Source of the DNA: an uncultured Oligella sp.
GTDB taxonomy: Bacteria; Pseudomonadota; Gammaproteobacteria; Burkholderiales; Burkholderiaceae_B
Direction: 5' to 3'
Assembly (NCBI GenBank): GCA_947632105.1
Contig: CANROD010000012.1
Coordinates: 1-47,874, forward strand
DNA: 47,874 nt
Every line of letters begins with the position of its first letter. Position 1 is the stretch's first letter. This document shows positions 1-8,319 of this stretch, piece by piece. The translations under genes and the position numbers were made by a program. Under the pieces are notes generated by a model. It saw nothing but the letters and a program-made list of their open reading frames with translations, was not told where the DNA came from and did not search any database.

Positions 1-1305
1 CGTTTACGCCCAGTTCATACAAACCTCGTGATTTTTGGTTTTGGTGGTAGTGCATTGTTTGCAACTTCGTATTACGTAGTCCAGCGGACCTGTCACACAA
101 CACTGTTTGCGCCTAAGTTAGCGGCATTTACTTTTTGGGCCTGGACGTTTATTTGGGTCGCTGCTGCAGTATCTTTTTCAATGGGCTATACCTCGACTAA
201 AGAGTATGCTGAAACAGAATGGATTTTAGATATTTTAATTACCATTGTGTGGGTGAGCTATGCCGTTGTATTCTTTGGGACTATTGCTAAACGTCGTACT
301 AAACATATTTATGTAGCAAACTGGTTCTATGGTGCATATATCATTACCATTGCAATGTTACACATTATTAATAATCTTGAGGTGCCGTGGAGTTTAGCTA
401 AGTCATACTCATATTATGCAGGTGTTCAAGATGCTATGGCTCAGTGGTGGTATGGCCATAACGCTGTAGGCTTCTTCTTGACGACTAGCTTCTTAGGTAT
501 GATGTACTATTTTGTACCAAAGCAAGCAGAGCGCCCAATTTATTCATATCGTTTATCAATTGTTCACTTCTGGGCATTAATCTTCACCTATATGTGGGCT
601 GGTCCTCACCACTTGCTTTACACTTCATTACCTGATTGGACTCAGAGTTTGGGTATGTTGTTCTCCTTAATCTTATTGGCACCGTCTTGGGGGGGGATGA
701 TTAACGGCATTATGACGTTATCGGGTGCATGGCATAGACTTAGAACAGACCCTATCTTAAAATTCTTGGTTGTTTCATTATCTTTCTATGGTATGTCGAC
801 CTTTGAGGGTTCAATGATGGCAATCCGTACAGTGAACGCTTTATCACACTATACAGAGTGGACCGTTGCTCATGTGCACTCAGGTGCTTTAGGCTGGGTT
901 GCTATGATTTCTTTTGGCGCCTTATACTATATGATTCCGCGCTTATGGGGTCGTGAGGGTATGTATAAAAAATCATTAGTCGAGTTGCACTTTTGGTTAG
1001 CTACTATTGGTATTGTTTTATACATTGCCTCTATGTGGATTGCAGGTGTAATGGAAGGCTTAATGTGGCGTTCTATAGAAACTGACGGTACCCTAACTTA
1101 TAGTTTCGTTCAGGCTTTAGCTTCTAAGAAAATCTTATTAATTATGCGAGCTACTGGTGGTGGTTTAATTTTGACTGGTGTCTTGATTATGCTCTTTAAT
1201 ACCTTAGCTACTATTCGCGGTCGTGTTGGTGTTAATCCTCTGGTTCCGGCGCCATCCTATGGTAAAACAGCATCTGCTCCAATTGCAGAGCCTTCTAATG
1301 CATAA
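1..1305 (+). CDS. ccoN: cbb3-type cytochrome c oxidase subunit I (5' partial)
   Basis: Catalytic subunit of the high-affinity cbb3 terminal oxidase, an inner-membrane haem-copper enzyme that reduces O2 at low oxygen. The frame is open from base 1 (CGT TTA CGC CCA GTT CAT), so the true start lies outside the window; a GTG at 28 is internal. The His at bases 16-18 (RPVHTN) matches the low-spin haem b ligand. Further ligands seen are WYGHN (CuB), AGPHH (two CuB His) and VAHVHSG (haem b3 and haem b). The chain is a run of hydrophobic segments, as expected for a 12-helix protein, and ends in a short polar tail. ccoO follows after 24 bases. Family assignment is secure; only the first part of the gene is missing. 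Confidence 0.96.
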   Translation, partial: RLRPVHTNLVIFGFGGSALFATSYYVVQRTCHTTLFAPKLAAFTFWAWTFIWVAAAVSFSMGYTSTKEYAETEWILDILITIVWVSYAVVFFGTIAKRRTKHIYVANWFYGAYIITIAMLHIINNLEVPWSLAKSYSYYAGVQDAMAQWWYGHNAVGFFLTTSFLGMMYYFVPKQAERPIYSYRLSIVHFWALIFTYMWAGPHHLLYTSLPDWTQSLGMLFSLILLAPSWGGMINGIMTLSGAWHRLRTDPILKFLVVSLSFYGMSTFEGSMMAIRTVNALSHYTEWTVAHVHSGALGWVAMISFGALYYMIPRLWGREGMYKKSLVELHFWLATIGIVLYIASMWIAGVMEGLMWRSIETDGTLTYSFVQALASKKILLIMRATGGGLILTGVLIMLFNTLATIRGRVGVNPLVPAPSYGKTASAPIAEPSNA

Positions 1306-1329
1306 TTTGAAGATAAAAGGGGTTTAAAA

Positions 1330-2013
1330 ATGTCTGATGATAAAAAAGTAAAGTTTTTCTCTCATGGAATGCTTGAGAGAAACCTACCGATGCTGATAAC
1401 TTGTACTTTTATTACGGTAGCTATTTCTGGATTGGTGCAAATTATTCCGTTGTTTTACCAGCACTCAACAACGCAGCCTTCACCTGGTGTAAAACCACAT
1501 CAACCGCTGGAATTGATTGGTCGTGATATTTATATCAAAGAAGGATGTGTTGGTTGTCATAGTCAGCAGATTCGTTTATTGAGTTCTGATGTGCAGCGTT
1601 ATGGTCCTTATTCTGAAGCAGGTGAATCCGTGTACGACTATCCTCATTTATGGGGCTCTCGTCGTATGGGGCCTGATTTAGCTCGTGTGGGCGGCCGCTA
1701 TTCGGATGAGTGGCATCGTGTCCACTTGCGTAACCCACGTGATGTGGTAGCTGAATCGAACATGCCTGCTTACACTTGGTTGCAAGGCAAAAGTGTAGAA
1801 CATTATGATATACAGGCTCGCATGCATGCACTCAACTGGTTGGGTAATCATCATGACGGTACACCTATGTATAGCGAAGAGGAGATCGCTAATGCGCCAA
1901 ATCTGTTAGTCGGTAAGACTGAGGAAGATGCGGTTGTGGCATATCTTCAGAGCTTGGGTGTTGGTTACATGAATGCATGGCGTCAGCGTGAGGCTGCTGT
2001 TGAAGCACAGTAA
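1330..2013 (+). CDS. ccoO: cbb3-type cytochrome c oxidase subunit II
   Basis: Membrane-anchored monohaem cytochrome c subunit (227 aa) that passes electrons from CcoP to CcoN. One N-terminal membrane helix (about residues 17-42) is followed by a periplasmic domain with the haem c motif C73-V-G-C76-H77 and a likely axial Met in SNMPAY. Length is normal for CcoO. The start ATG is preceded by AAAAGGGG as ribosome-binding site. It sits 24 bases after ccoN and 26 before ccoQ, so the four genes are clearly one transcription unit. Confidence 0.96.
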   Translation: MSDDKKVKFFSHGMLERNLPMLITCTFITVAISGLVQIIPLFYQHSTTQPSPGVKPHQPLELIGRDIYIKEGCVGCHSQQIRLLSSDVQRYGPYSEAGESVYDYPHLWGSRRMGPDLARVGGRYSDEWHRVHLRNPRDVVAESNMPAYTWLQGKSVEHYDIQARMHALNWLGNHHDGTPMYSEEEIANAPNLLVGKTEEDAVVAYLQSLGVGYMNAWRQREAAVEAQ

Positions 2014-2039
2014 ATAAAAAGTTAAAAGGGGTTAAGCAA

Positions 2040-2225
2040 ATGTGGGGCACACTTAATGGCATCGCAACTATTATCGCCATAGTAGTTTTTTTTGGGATAG
2101 TTTGGTGGGCTTTTTCTAAGCATCGCCGCAAAGATAATGAAGAAGCGGCTTTACTACCGTTTAGCCTTGAAGATGAAGTAAATTTAAGCGCTGATGAAAA
2201 GCGTAAGGACAAGGATCATGAGTGA
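2040..2225 (+). CDS. ccoQ: cbb3 oxidase small subunit CcoQ/FixQ
   Basis: Small single-helix protein (61 aa) that stabilises the cbb3 complex. It has a hydrophobic N-terminal half ending in an aromatic VWWAFS segment, then a basic KHRRK stop-transfer and an acidic/charged cytoplasmic tail, as in the CcoQ/FixQ family. Its last codons overlap the ccoP start by 8 bases (CATGAGTGA), indicating translational coupling. Position between ccoO and ccoP supports the assignment as much as the sequence does. Confidence 0.9.
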   Translation: MWGTLNGIATIIAIVVFFGIVWWAFSKHRRKDNEEAALLPFSLEDEVNLSADEKRKDKDHE

Positions 2226-3141
2226 TTTTGTTAATAGTGGCTGGAGTGCTTGGGTCACAGTCATTTCAATCTTAGGGGTAGTTTTTGTACTGTGGCTTTT
2301 ATGGACACAACGTTCTTGGCTTGGTCGAAAAACTGTTATTACTGAAGACACAGGGCATGAGTGGGATGGTATTAGAGAGTTAAATCATCCACTGCCTCGT
2401 TGGTGGATTGTTATGTATCTCGGCCTGTGTGTTATTGGTGTTGCCGTTATGCTCCTATATCCTGCACTAGGTGGCTGGAACGGTTTAAAAGGCTGGAGCT
2501 CCGCTGAGCAGGTAGTTCAAGAGCAGCAACAACTTCGAGAGGCTATTGCCCCTGTGTATGCTCGTTTTGAAGGTAAGACAGTCGAGGAGCTTGCAAAAGA
2601 TCCTGAAGCTCGTCTAATTGGGGAGCGATTATTCTTAAATACATGTGCGCAGTGCCATGGATCTGATGCTAGAGGTTCGACCGACTTTCCTAACTTAACG
2701 GACAATGATTGGTTAGGTGGCGATACGCCAGAGTATATCCATAATGTAATTACTAATGGTCGTGTTGGTATCATGGCTCCTTTAGGTGCTGCTTTAGGTG
2801 CTAATGCAGCTGAGCAAAATGCTAATGCTAATGCTATTGCGCATTATGTTCGCTCCTTATCGGGATTGAGTGCAGATGCAACTCTTATTGCTAAAGGTCA
2901 GCAACAGTTTGGTACAGTTTGCGTAGCCTGTCATGGTGTTGATGCAAAGGGTAACCATGCATTAGGAGCGCCTAATCTAACAGATGATATTTGGCTAGGA
3001 AGTTCATCTCATGAGGCTATCGTTAGAACAATCAATGAAGGTCGTATGAATATTATGCCACCACAAAAGGACTACTTAACGCCTGAGCAAGTTGATGTTT
3101 TAACTGCCTATATTTGGAGCATAGCCAATATTGGAGATTAA
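2218..3141 (+). CDS. ccoP: cbb3-type cytochrome c oxidase subunit III (dihaem)
   Basis: Dihaem cytochrome c subunit, the entry point for electrons into the cbb3 oxidase. The ATG at 2218 is chosen over an upstream in-frame ATG at 2194 because it gives the usual MSDF N-terminus, has AAGGA just upstream and overlaps the ccoQ stop. The 307-aa protein has two N-terminal membrane helices (about residues 8-30 and 62-85), then two cytochrome c domains with CAQCH (near 142) and CVACH (near 233). Met axial-ligand candidates are in GIMAPLG and NIMPPQ. A small Asn/Ala-rich stretch (NANANA) lies between the domains. It is the last structural gene of ccoNOQP. Confidence 0.96.
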   Translation: MSDFVNSGWSAWVTVISILGVVFVLWLLWTQRSWLGRKTVITEDTGHEWDGIRELNHPLPRWWIVMYLGLCVIGVAVMLLYPALGGWNGLKGWSSAEQVVQEQQQLREAIAPVYARFEGKTVEELAKDPEARLIGERLFLNTCAQCHGSDARGSTDFPNLTDNDWLGGDTPEYIHNVITNGRVGIMAPLGAALGANAAEQNANANAIAHYVRSLSGLSADATLIAKGQQQFGTVCVACHGVDAKGNHALGAPNLTDDIWLGSSSHEAIVRTINEGRMNIMPPQKDYLTPEQVDVLTAYIWSIANIGD

Positions 3142-3225
3142 AATTTTTTAGTTAATCTAATAGTAACTCGTACACTTTTTTCTTAAATTAAGGTATTGGT
3201 TTTTTATGAGACTGCAATTTTAATC

Positions 3226-3266
3226 AACAGCCCAATTGTCCACTAGGAGAGTTGGGCTGTTATAAT
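3226..3266 (+). promoter_or_regulatory. Hairpin behind ccoP overlapping a -10-like box for ccoG
   Basis: A perfect 10-bp inverted repeat, AACAGCCCAA (3226-3235) and TTGGGCTGTT (3252-3261), lies 85 bases behind ccoP. No U-run follows, so it is a weak terminator at best. The last base of the stem starts a perfect TATAAT (3261-3266), 35 bases before the ccoG ATG. A TTGTCC (3236-3241) in the loop could be a -35, but the spacing would be 19. It may end the ccoNOQP transcript and start the ccoG one. Confidence 0.4.
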
Positions 3267-3301
3267 ATGTAGCGTAGATATATAATTTAGAGTGGTAAAT
3301 T

Positions 3302-4849
3302 ATGACTGACGAAAATTCAAAAAATATTCCTGATAGTGCTCAGGAAGTACCCGAATGGCAGCCGCAACAAGCTGAAAATAAGACATCTTCAAGGGCTAAG
3401 GCTAAGCCGAAGACGACAGCAGCGGGTCATATCCCAACTAGTCTTGATGAAAATGAAGTTGAGTTTGTTGACTTGACACAAAAAATTTATATGCGTTCGG
3501 TCAAGGGTCGATTTAATAATTGGCGTATAACTATGATTTGGTTTACGCAAATTATTTTTTATACTCTACCATGGTTCAATTGGGATGGTCGCCAGATTGT
3601 TCTTTTTGACTTATTTGAGCGTAAGTTTTATATATTTGGTCTGGTTCTTTGGCCTCAGGATGTCTTTTACCTAGCAATTATTTTGATTGTCTCTGCTTAT
3701 GGTCTTTTCTTGTTTACTGCGATAGCGGGGCGATTATTCTGTGGTTACGCCTGTCCGCAGACGGTTTATACCGAAATCTTTATGCATATAGAAAAGTGGG
3801 TTGAGGGTGACCGCATGCAGCGTATGCGTCTAGACGAGGAGCCAATGAGTGTTCGTAAGTTTAGAATCAAGTTGACTAAACATTTTTTATGGATTTTAGT
3901 TGGGTTTTGGACTGGTTTCACTTTTGTAGCCTATTTCACACCAATTAGAGATTTATTTTCAAGTTTTATACATTTTGATTTAAGTTTCTGGGAGTGGTTT
4001 TGGATATTCCTCTATGGCGGTTTCTGTTGGATGGCTGCTGGATTTCTGCGTGAAAATGTCTGTCGTTATATGTGTCCTTATGCACGTTTCCAGAGTGTCA
4101 TGGTGGATGCTGATACGATGATTGTTACTTATGATCAAAAGCGTGGTGAGCCTCGCGGTAAACGCTCTAAAAAAGCAAATCTGGAGGATCTAGGGCTAGG
4201 AGATTGTATTGACTGTACGCTCTGTGTTCAGGTTTGTCCCACAGGCATTGATATTCGTAATGGCTTGCAGTATATGTGTATTGGTTGCGGGGCTTGTATT
4301 GATGCCTGTGATGATGTGATGGACAAGATGAACTATCCACGAGGCTTAATTCGTTATACCTCAGAAAATAGTATGTCGATGGGACTAAGCAAAAAAGAAG
4401 AACGCAAGCGTTTATTTAAACCACGCACTTTAGTATACTTAACTCTTCTAGTTATTTTTATTACTGGTATCATTTCTTCTCTTGCTTTACGGAATGAATT
4501 ACGTTTTGATGTGGTGCGCGATCGTAACTCTTTAGGTCGTGAGGTGCCTGGTGGCTATTACGAAAATGTTTATCGTGTCTTACTGGTTAATATGACATCT
4601 GAACCTCGTGAGTTTGCTATTGATGCGGAGGCTAACGGATTGAGTTCGCTAGATGTAAATCTTGAAAATTCGGGTTCAAATATTATTACAGTATCACCGA
4701 GAACGAATCAATGGCTTCCGGTTGTTGTACGTACACCCGTGGAGGGTAGTGAGGTCGGTCGTTATGATATGGACTTCTATGTCCGTAGTATTGACGAAGG
4801 CAAAGACTTAATGATTGATAAGTCGAGCAGTTTCTTCATACCAAAATAG
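3302..4849 (+). CDS. ccoG: cbb3 oxidase maturation protein CcoG (RdxA/FixG)
   Basis: Membrane-bound iron-sulfur protein needed to assemble the CuB centre of cbb3 oxidase; the family has been described as a cupric reductase. The 515-aa chain has a disordered polar N-terminus (about 1-60), then membrane segments carrying two CxxxC pairs, C147/C151 (CGYACPQ) and C254/C258 (CRYMCPY). A double 4Fe-4S ferredoxin domain follows (Cys 302, 305, 308, 312 and 326, 329, 332, 336). A last membrane helix near 375-395 leads to a C-terminal Ig-like periplasmic domain. It lies in the cco cluster, 17 bases before ccoH. Confidence 0.95.
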   Translation: MTDENSKNIPDSAQEVPEWQPQQAENKTSSRAKAKPKTTAAGHIPTSLDENEVEFVDLTQKIYMRSVKGRFNNWRITMIWFTQIIFYTLPWFNWDGRQIVLFDLFERKFYIFGLVLWPQDVFYLAIILIVSAYGLFLFTAIAGRLFCGYACPQTVYTEIFMHIEKWVEGDRMQRMRLDEEPMSVRKFRIKLTKHFLWILVGFWTGFTFVAYFTPIRDLFSSFIHFDLSFWEWFWIFLYGGFCWMAAGFLRENVCRYMCPYARFQSVMVDADTMIVTYDQKRGEPRGKRSKKANLEDLGLGDCIDCTLCVQVCPTGIDIRNGLQYMCIGCGACIDACDDVMDKMNYPRGLIRYTSENSMSMGLSKKEERKRLFKPRTLVYLTLLVIFITGIISSLALRNELRFDVVRDRNSLGREVPGGYYENVYRVLLVNMTSEPREFAIDAEANGLSSLDVNLENSGSNIITVSPRTNQWLPVVVRTPVEGSEVGRYDMDFYVRSIDEGKDLMIDKSSSFFIPK

Positions 4850-4866
4850 TTAAGGTGGTTTTTTAT

Positions 4867-5169
4867 ATGTCTTCAAATGAAGTGATTCAATCAGGTGCTA
4901 CAGAGCAGGGCATCAGCAAACCATGGTATAGACATCGGTGGCCATGGATATTGATGGCTGGCCCGGCTATTGTTATTGTTGCTTGTATTATTACTATTTA
5001 TCTAGCTTTTACTCAGCATAGAGATACACCATTAGTGAATAAACAAAACCGACAAGGATTGATGACAACACGGGGCGGCGATGCTATAGAACAGTCAAGT
5101 TTTAAGCCACCAGTGGATAGGCCTATTCCCGAGCATTTGCGGGAGCAGTTCAATAGTCCCAAGAAGTAA
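4867..5169 (+). CDS. ccoH: FixH/CcoH-like cbb3 assembly protein, short form
   Basis: Small membrane protein (100 aa) of the FixH/CcoH family, which takes part in cbb3 maturation. The ATG at 4867 is preferred to a GTG at 4855 because AGGTGG lies 8 bases before it. The core motif PWYRHRWPW...GP is seen, followed by one membrane helix (about residues 28-55), then DTPLV...RQGL, which resembles the DxLV...KQGL segment of FixH. From memory, homologues run to about 160-180 aa with a C-terminal periplasmic domain; that part is absent here. The protein ends in a polar, proline-rich tail and a strong terminator follows at once, so the short form looks genuine. Confidence 0.75.
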   Translation: MSSNEVIQSGATEQGISKPWYRHRWPWILMAGPAIVIVACIITIYLAFTQHRDTPLVNKQNRQGLMTTRGGDAIEQSSFKPPVDRPIPEHLREQFNSPKK

Positions 5170-5211
5170 TCAAAAAGGCCTTTTAGTAAAAAACTAAAAG
5201 GCCTTTTTGAT
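5169..5211. terminator. Bidirectional terminator between ccoH and fnr
   Basis: A perfect 19-bp stem (5169-5187 with 5193-5211) closes a 5-base AAAAA loop. A-rich and T-rich flanks in the stem let it act on both strands. It separates the convergent ccoH and fnr genes. Confidence 0.92.
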
Positions 5212-5224
5212 ATAAGAAAGCTAG

Positions 5225-5953
5225 TTAGCTTTCAACTCTTTTGACAATAGCTTGCAGGGCGTTGCGGTCAAGGATTTTTATTTCTCTTTGCTGAACTTCA
5301 ATTAGCCCTTCGCGTGAAAAACGTGAGAGTAGTCGGCTGACTGTTTCTAATGTAAGGCCTAGGTAAATACCAATTTCTTCACGGGTCATGCGGAGAACAA
5401 ACTCCGTTGAAGAGTAACCTAACAGAACTAGTCGATCAACCATGTTGAGGATGAAAGCGGCAACGCGTTGTTCAGACTTTAGAGAACCTAGTGTCAGAGC
5501 CATGCGGTGAGAGCGATTAATCTCATTGCCCATAAGGTGGCGTAATTGGCCATGTAGTGCAGGGATAGATTTTGAAAGACGATCTAGATCATCTAGTTTA
5601 ATAACACATACCTCGCTGTCCTCCAAGGCAACAGCAGAAGAGGAGTGTGTTTGCGTAGCAATGCCGTCTAAACCAATAAGTTCGCCGGGAAGTGCAAAAC
5701 CGGTGATTTGAATGTGTCCATCCTCACTCTCTAGCTGGGTTTTCATGGAACCTGAGCGTACGCTATAGATTGCGCTAAAAGGGGAGCCTGCGGTAAAGAG
5801 TGGTTGGTTTTTTGAGATACGAACCCGTTCTTTGACTAGCTCGGTGAGCTTGTCAGTCTCTTGATCGGTTAGGCCTGCTGGCATACAGAGATGGTTACTC
5901 ATGCATTGACTGCAATGCACAGACTTATCATCAAGAATAATTGTTTTTGACAT
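5225..5953 (-). CDS. fnr: FNR-type oxygen-sensing transcription regulator
   Basis: Crp/Fnr-family regulator that binds DNA when its 4Fe-4S cluster is intact under low oxygen. The start at 5953 is chosen because GGGTGAG lies just before it; an upstream in-frame ATG at 6001 has no such site and would place extra residues before the normal N-terminus. In the resulting 241-aa protein the cluster ligands are C14, C17, C23 and C116. A cNMP-like beta-roll fills the middle. The C-terminal helix-turn-helix contains E203, S206 and R207 (ETVSR), the usual recognition residues for a TTGAT-N4-ATCAA site. Such a site lies upstream of the gene. It adjoins the cbb3 cluster, a typical FNR target. Confidence 0.95.
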   Translation of the reverse strand: MSKTIILDDKSVHCSQCMSNHLCMPAGLTDQETDKLTELVKERVRISKNQPLFTAGSPFSAIYSVRSGSMKTQLESEDGHIQITGFALPGELIGLDGIATQTHSSSAVALEDSEVCVIKLDDLDRLSKSIPALHGQLRHLMGNEINRSHRMALTLGSLKSEQRVAAFILNMVDRLVLLGYSSTEFVLRMTREEIGIYLGLTLETVSRLLSRFSREGLIEVQQREIKILDRNALQAIVKRVES

Positions 5954-6028
5954 AATCTCACCCTTTCTAAAACTAGCGTTCACTAGTTTGATATAGCACA
6001 TTGTTATTTTAGCAAAGTATTATGTTTT

Positions 6029-6042
6029 TTGATGTAAATCAA
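6029..6042. promoter_or_regulatory. Perfect FNR box upstream of fnr
   Basis: TTGATGTAAATCAA is an exact match to the FNR consensus TTGAT-N4-ATCAA. It lies 75 bases before the fnr start codon in the 220-base gap behind the TadE-like gene. Possible -10 boxes on the minus strand are AATACT (6021-6016) and TAAAAT (6011-6006). With the first, the FNR box would sit over the -35 and repress. The position suggests autoregulation; the sign cannot be read from sequence. Confidence 0.85.
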
Positions 6043-6173
6043 GGAATATTTTTTGATTTGCGCTTATGAGATTAGTCATAAAGACCAGTATTGTAATAAA
6101 AGATAGAAGATTATACAGTATTATTTATGAAAAAGTGACAAAAATTATTTTTTCTTAAAATAGTAGCTCTTTT

Positions 6174-7181
6174 TCAAGAACAACATAAACTAGTGCCACA
6201 AAGCGGATCATTTGTTAAGCTACTTTCAGAGCTCTTAGGAGTCCAAGTGTTTGTAGGGTCTTGACTAAAGTCGTTATAAGTTGGTTCTGAGGTATTTGGT
6301 GGCTGGTATGGTTTAGTGTCAGTGATACTGCCTAAATCACTACTAGCACCTTGGTTAGGGGAGTGATTACTAGTATTGTGGGTGCACCATAGGCCTGAGC
6401 AAGGGCTGTCAGTTAGAGAGGATGTGGATGAACTACTGAGTATTTTATCACTTATGCTGATTTGCTCATTGTAGACTACTTTGGATGAAGGATCGTTAGG
6501 CCACAAAACAGGATGTGACTGCATGGCTATATGAGCGCTTAACTCTAGTGGGAGATAACCGTTGCTGTAGTATCTTTGCTTAAGTTTGGAGTTAGTCGAA
6601 TCACTTAGCTGTCTTATTAGACTACTCACACCAGGTATTAGCGGCTTGTAGGGATAAATAAGAGTAATGCTCAGGATATTTGCTTCATAGATTGTAGCCT
6701 GGGAATGCAAGCCAAGTGGTTTTTCTTGATGTTGCTCAAGCTGATAATTATTATTAATAGCAGTAAAGCCACTCCTTTTCGCAATCTCTAGTTCATCCTG
6801 CTGAAAATCTTGGAAGTGCTTTGCATTTGGTGATGAGATACTGATACGCCACGGGGGCATAGCAGTTTTTTTGCTGACGCTTTCCAAATATGCATTGCGT
6901 CTTGCTTCGGTGGTTGCATAAAGGCCAGCAGGAGCAAAGAGTGGTTTAAGAGCTTCCTCAAAAGCCTTAATGAATTGTTTGGGTTCAGCGTGACTGACTG
7001 AAGCCGCTCGTTGTGCCTCATGTAACGCAAAGCGTATATGCTGCTTGTGTATGTACCAGCGAGTAGTTTCAGTAGCACCTAAGCCTAGTAGTAGTATGGG
7101 TAATGCACTGATCAGGAACTCAATGATTGCACTACCACGTTGTGAGTATAAGGAGGGTGAGTGAGTCTGTATTTTTTTCAT
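6174..7181 (-). CDS. TadE-like pseudopilin, orphan
   Basis: The 335-aa product (start ATG 7181; an upstream ATG at 7223 would add 14 residues and has no better ribosome site) has the N-terminal signature of TadE-like pseudopilins. A short basic leader ends in RG, then SAIIEF with Glu at +5 and a hydrophobic helix up to about residue 40. In this family the signal is cut by a prepilin peptidase and the protein joins a Tad/Flp-type pilus. The rest has no clear domain, and the last ~90 residues are Ser/Thr/Asn/Pro-rich with several Cys, ending in CGTSLCCS. No other tad gene is nearby: fnr is on one side and hslO on the other. The TadE assignment rests on the N-terminus only. Confidence 0.6.
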   Translation of the reverse strand: MKKIQTHSPSLYSQRGSAIIEFLISALPILLLGLGATETTRWYIHKQHIRFALHEAQRAASVSHAEPKQFIKAFEEALKPLFAPAGLYATTEARRNAYLESVSKKTAMPPWRISISSPNAKHFQDFQQDELEIAKRSGFTAINNNYQLEQHQEKPLGLHSQATIYEANILSITLIYPYKPLIPGVSSLIRQLSDSTNSKLKQRYYSNGYLPLELSAHIAMQSHPVLWPNDPSSKVVYNEQISISDKILSSSSTSSLTDSPCSGLWCTHNTSNHSPNQGASSDLGSITDTKPYQPPNTSEPTYNDFSQDPTNTWTPKSSESSLTNDPLCGTSLCCS

Positions 7182-7242
7182 GTAAATAGTATGCTGCTCA
7201 CAGAATCTCTGAGCAATACACAAAAATACAGATAAAACACCG

Positions 7243-7272
7243 AAAAAACCGAATTTCTACGATTCGGTTTTT
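7243..7272. terminator. Terminator behind hslO
   Basis: An 11-bp stem AAAAACCGAAT (7244-7254) with ATTCGGTTTTT (7262-7272) and a 7-base loop. On the minus strand it ends in a T-run. It lies just after the hslO stop and separates hslO from the TadE-like gene. Confidence 0.85.
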
Positions 7273-7276
7273 GTTT

Positions 7277-8200
7277 TTAATGTTCAGAAGAGCTTTTTTG
7301 GATGCTTAGCTTGTCTTTATCAATAAATAGCTGGGCGCATTCGATAGCATCAAAATTATATGGCTTGCCGCAATAGTCACAGCTCACATCAATTTCATTA
7401 CGCTCCTCAAGGATAGATTCAATTTCTGTAATACCAAGCATACGGAGCATCTCAGAAACACGGTCGCGATTACAACTACAGTACCACTGAATAGGATGAT
7501 CTTCTTCAGTTTTGAGGAGTTGCTCTTCCCAGAATAGACGGTGTATTAACTCATCTTCGGTCAGCTCGAGTTGTTCATCTCGATTCACGGTTTGAATAAA
7601 GTGTCCCGCTTTTTCCCAATTTTCTGTTGCTTTTTCTTTGTCAATATTGATTCCACCTGTGACAGCTAGACGCTGTAATAAGATGCCGGTAGCTTTTTTA
7701 TTGTCGGCAGCAAGGCGAATATAGGTTTCTAATTGCTCAGAACTACGCATATAGTTTTCTAATACCTCAGCAACGCTATTGCCCTCAAGAGCGACAATGC
7801 CTTGATATGCTTGCTGGCCTTCTTGGCGATCCTTAAGATCTAAAATCACCATAAAATGACCACTACGATTAGGATTGACCAGGTCTTGGAAAGTGCTATT
7901 TTCTTTAATAGCAAACTCTTGACGAAGCTTTACAGTGGCACGAACGCGAAGTTCAGAGTCACACTCTACAACGAGTAGGGCAATAGGTCCATCACCTTGT
8001 ATTTGTAAAATTAAGCTTCCGTCAAATTTAATATTTGAGGCAAGTAATACTGAGGCAGCACAAAGTTCGCCTAAGAGATTTTCTATCACTTTAGGGTACT
8101 GTTGATGTACACGGCCATCAAGCCAAGTTTGACTTAAATTGGCACTTTGGATGCGGATGCTGCGATCAGCAAATAGGTACTTTTTTAATGTATCGATCAT
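7277..8200 (-). CDS. hslO: Hsp33 redox-regulated chaperone
   Basis: Cytoplasmic holdase (307 aa) activated by oxidation: release of zinc and disulfide formation unfold the C-terminal switch and expose the binding surface. The zinc ligands are present as C241-S-C243 and C274-D-Y-C277. The N-terminal domain shows the normal IRIQSANLS...TW and GDGPIALLVVECD stretches. Length is near the family norm. It is flanked by its own terminator downstream and a 119-base gap upstream, so it is probably expressed separately. Confidence 0.95.
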   Translation of the reverse strand: MIDTLKKYLFADRSIRIQSANLSQTWLDGRVHQQYPKVIENLLGELCAASVLLASNIKFDGSLILQIQGDGPIALLVVECDSELRVRATVKLRQEFAIKENSTFQDLVNPNRSGHFMVILDLKDRQEGQQAYQGIVALEGNSVAEVLENYMRSSEQLETYIRLAADNKKATGILLQRLAVTGGINIDKEKATENWEKAGHFIQTVNRDEQLELTEDELIHRLFWEEQLLKTEEDHPIQWYCSCNRDRVSEMLRMLGITEIESILEERNEIDVSCDYCGKPYNFDAIECAQLFIDKDKLSIQKSSSEH

Positions 8201-8263
8201 GGGATTGTGCTTATGCCTAGATGTTTAGAGTCTTAGAGAAATAATGAGTTGACCTAACGGGCC

Positions 8264-8296
8264 AAAAGCACTATATCTGTCCTATAGTGTTTTTTT
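8264..8296. terminator. Weak bidirectional terminator
   Basis: AAAAGCACTATA (8264-8275) pairs with TATAGTGTTTTT (8283-8294) with one G-T pair and a 7-base loop. The + strand has seven Ts; the minus strand only a short T4. It lies between the gamma-carbonic anhydrase and hslO, both on the minus strand. Confidence 0.5.
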
Positions 8297-8319
8297 CAAG
8301 TAAAGAAGACAGGAGCTCG

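Noticed and set aside
1889-2212. Minus-strand frame across ccoO and ccoQ
   Set aside because: It is antisense to two clearly coding genes and has no recognisable motif.
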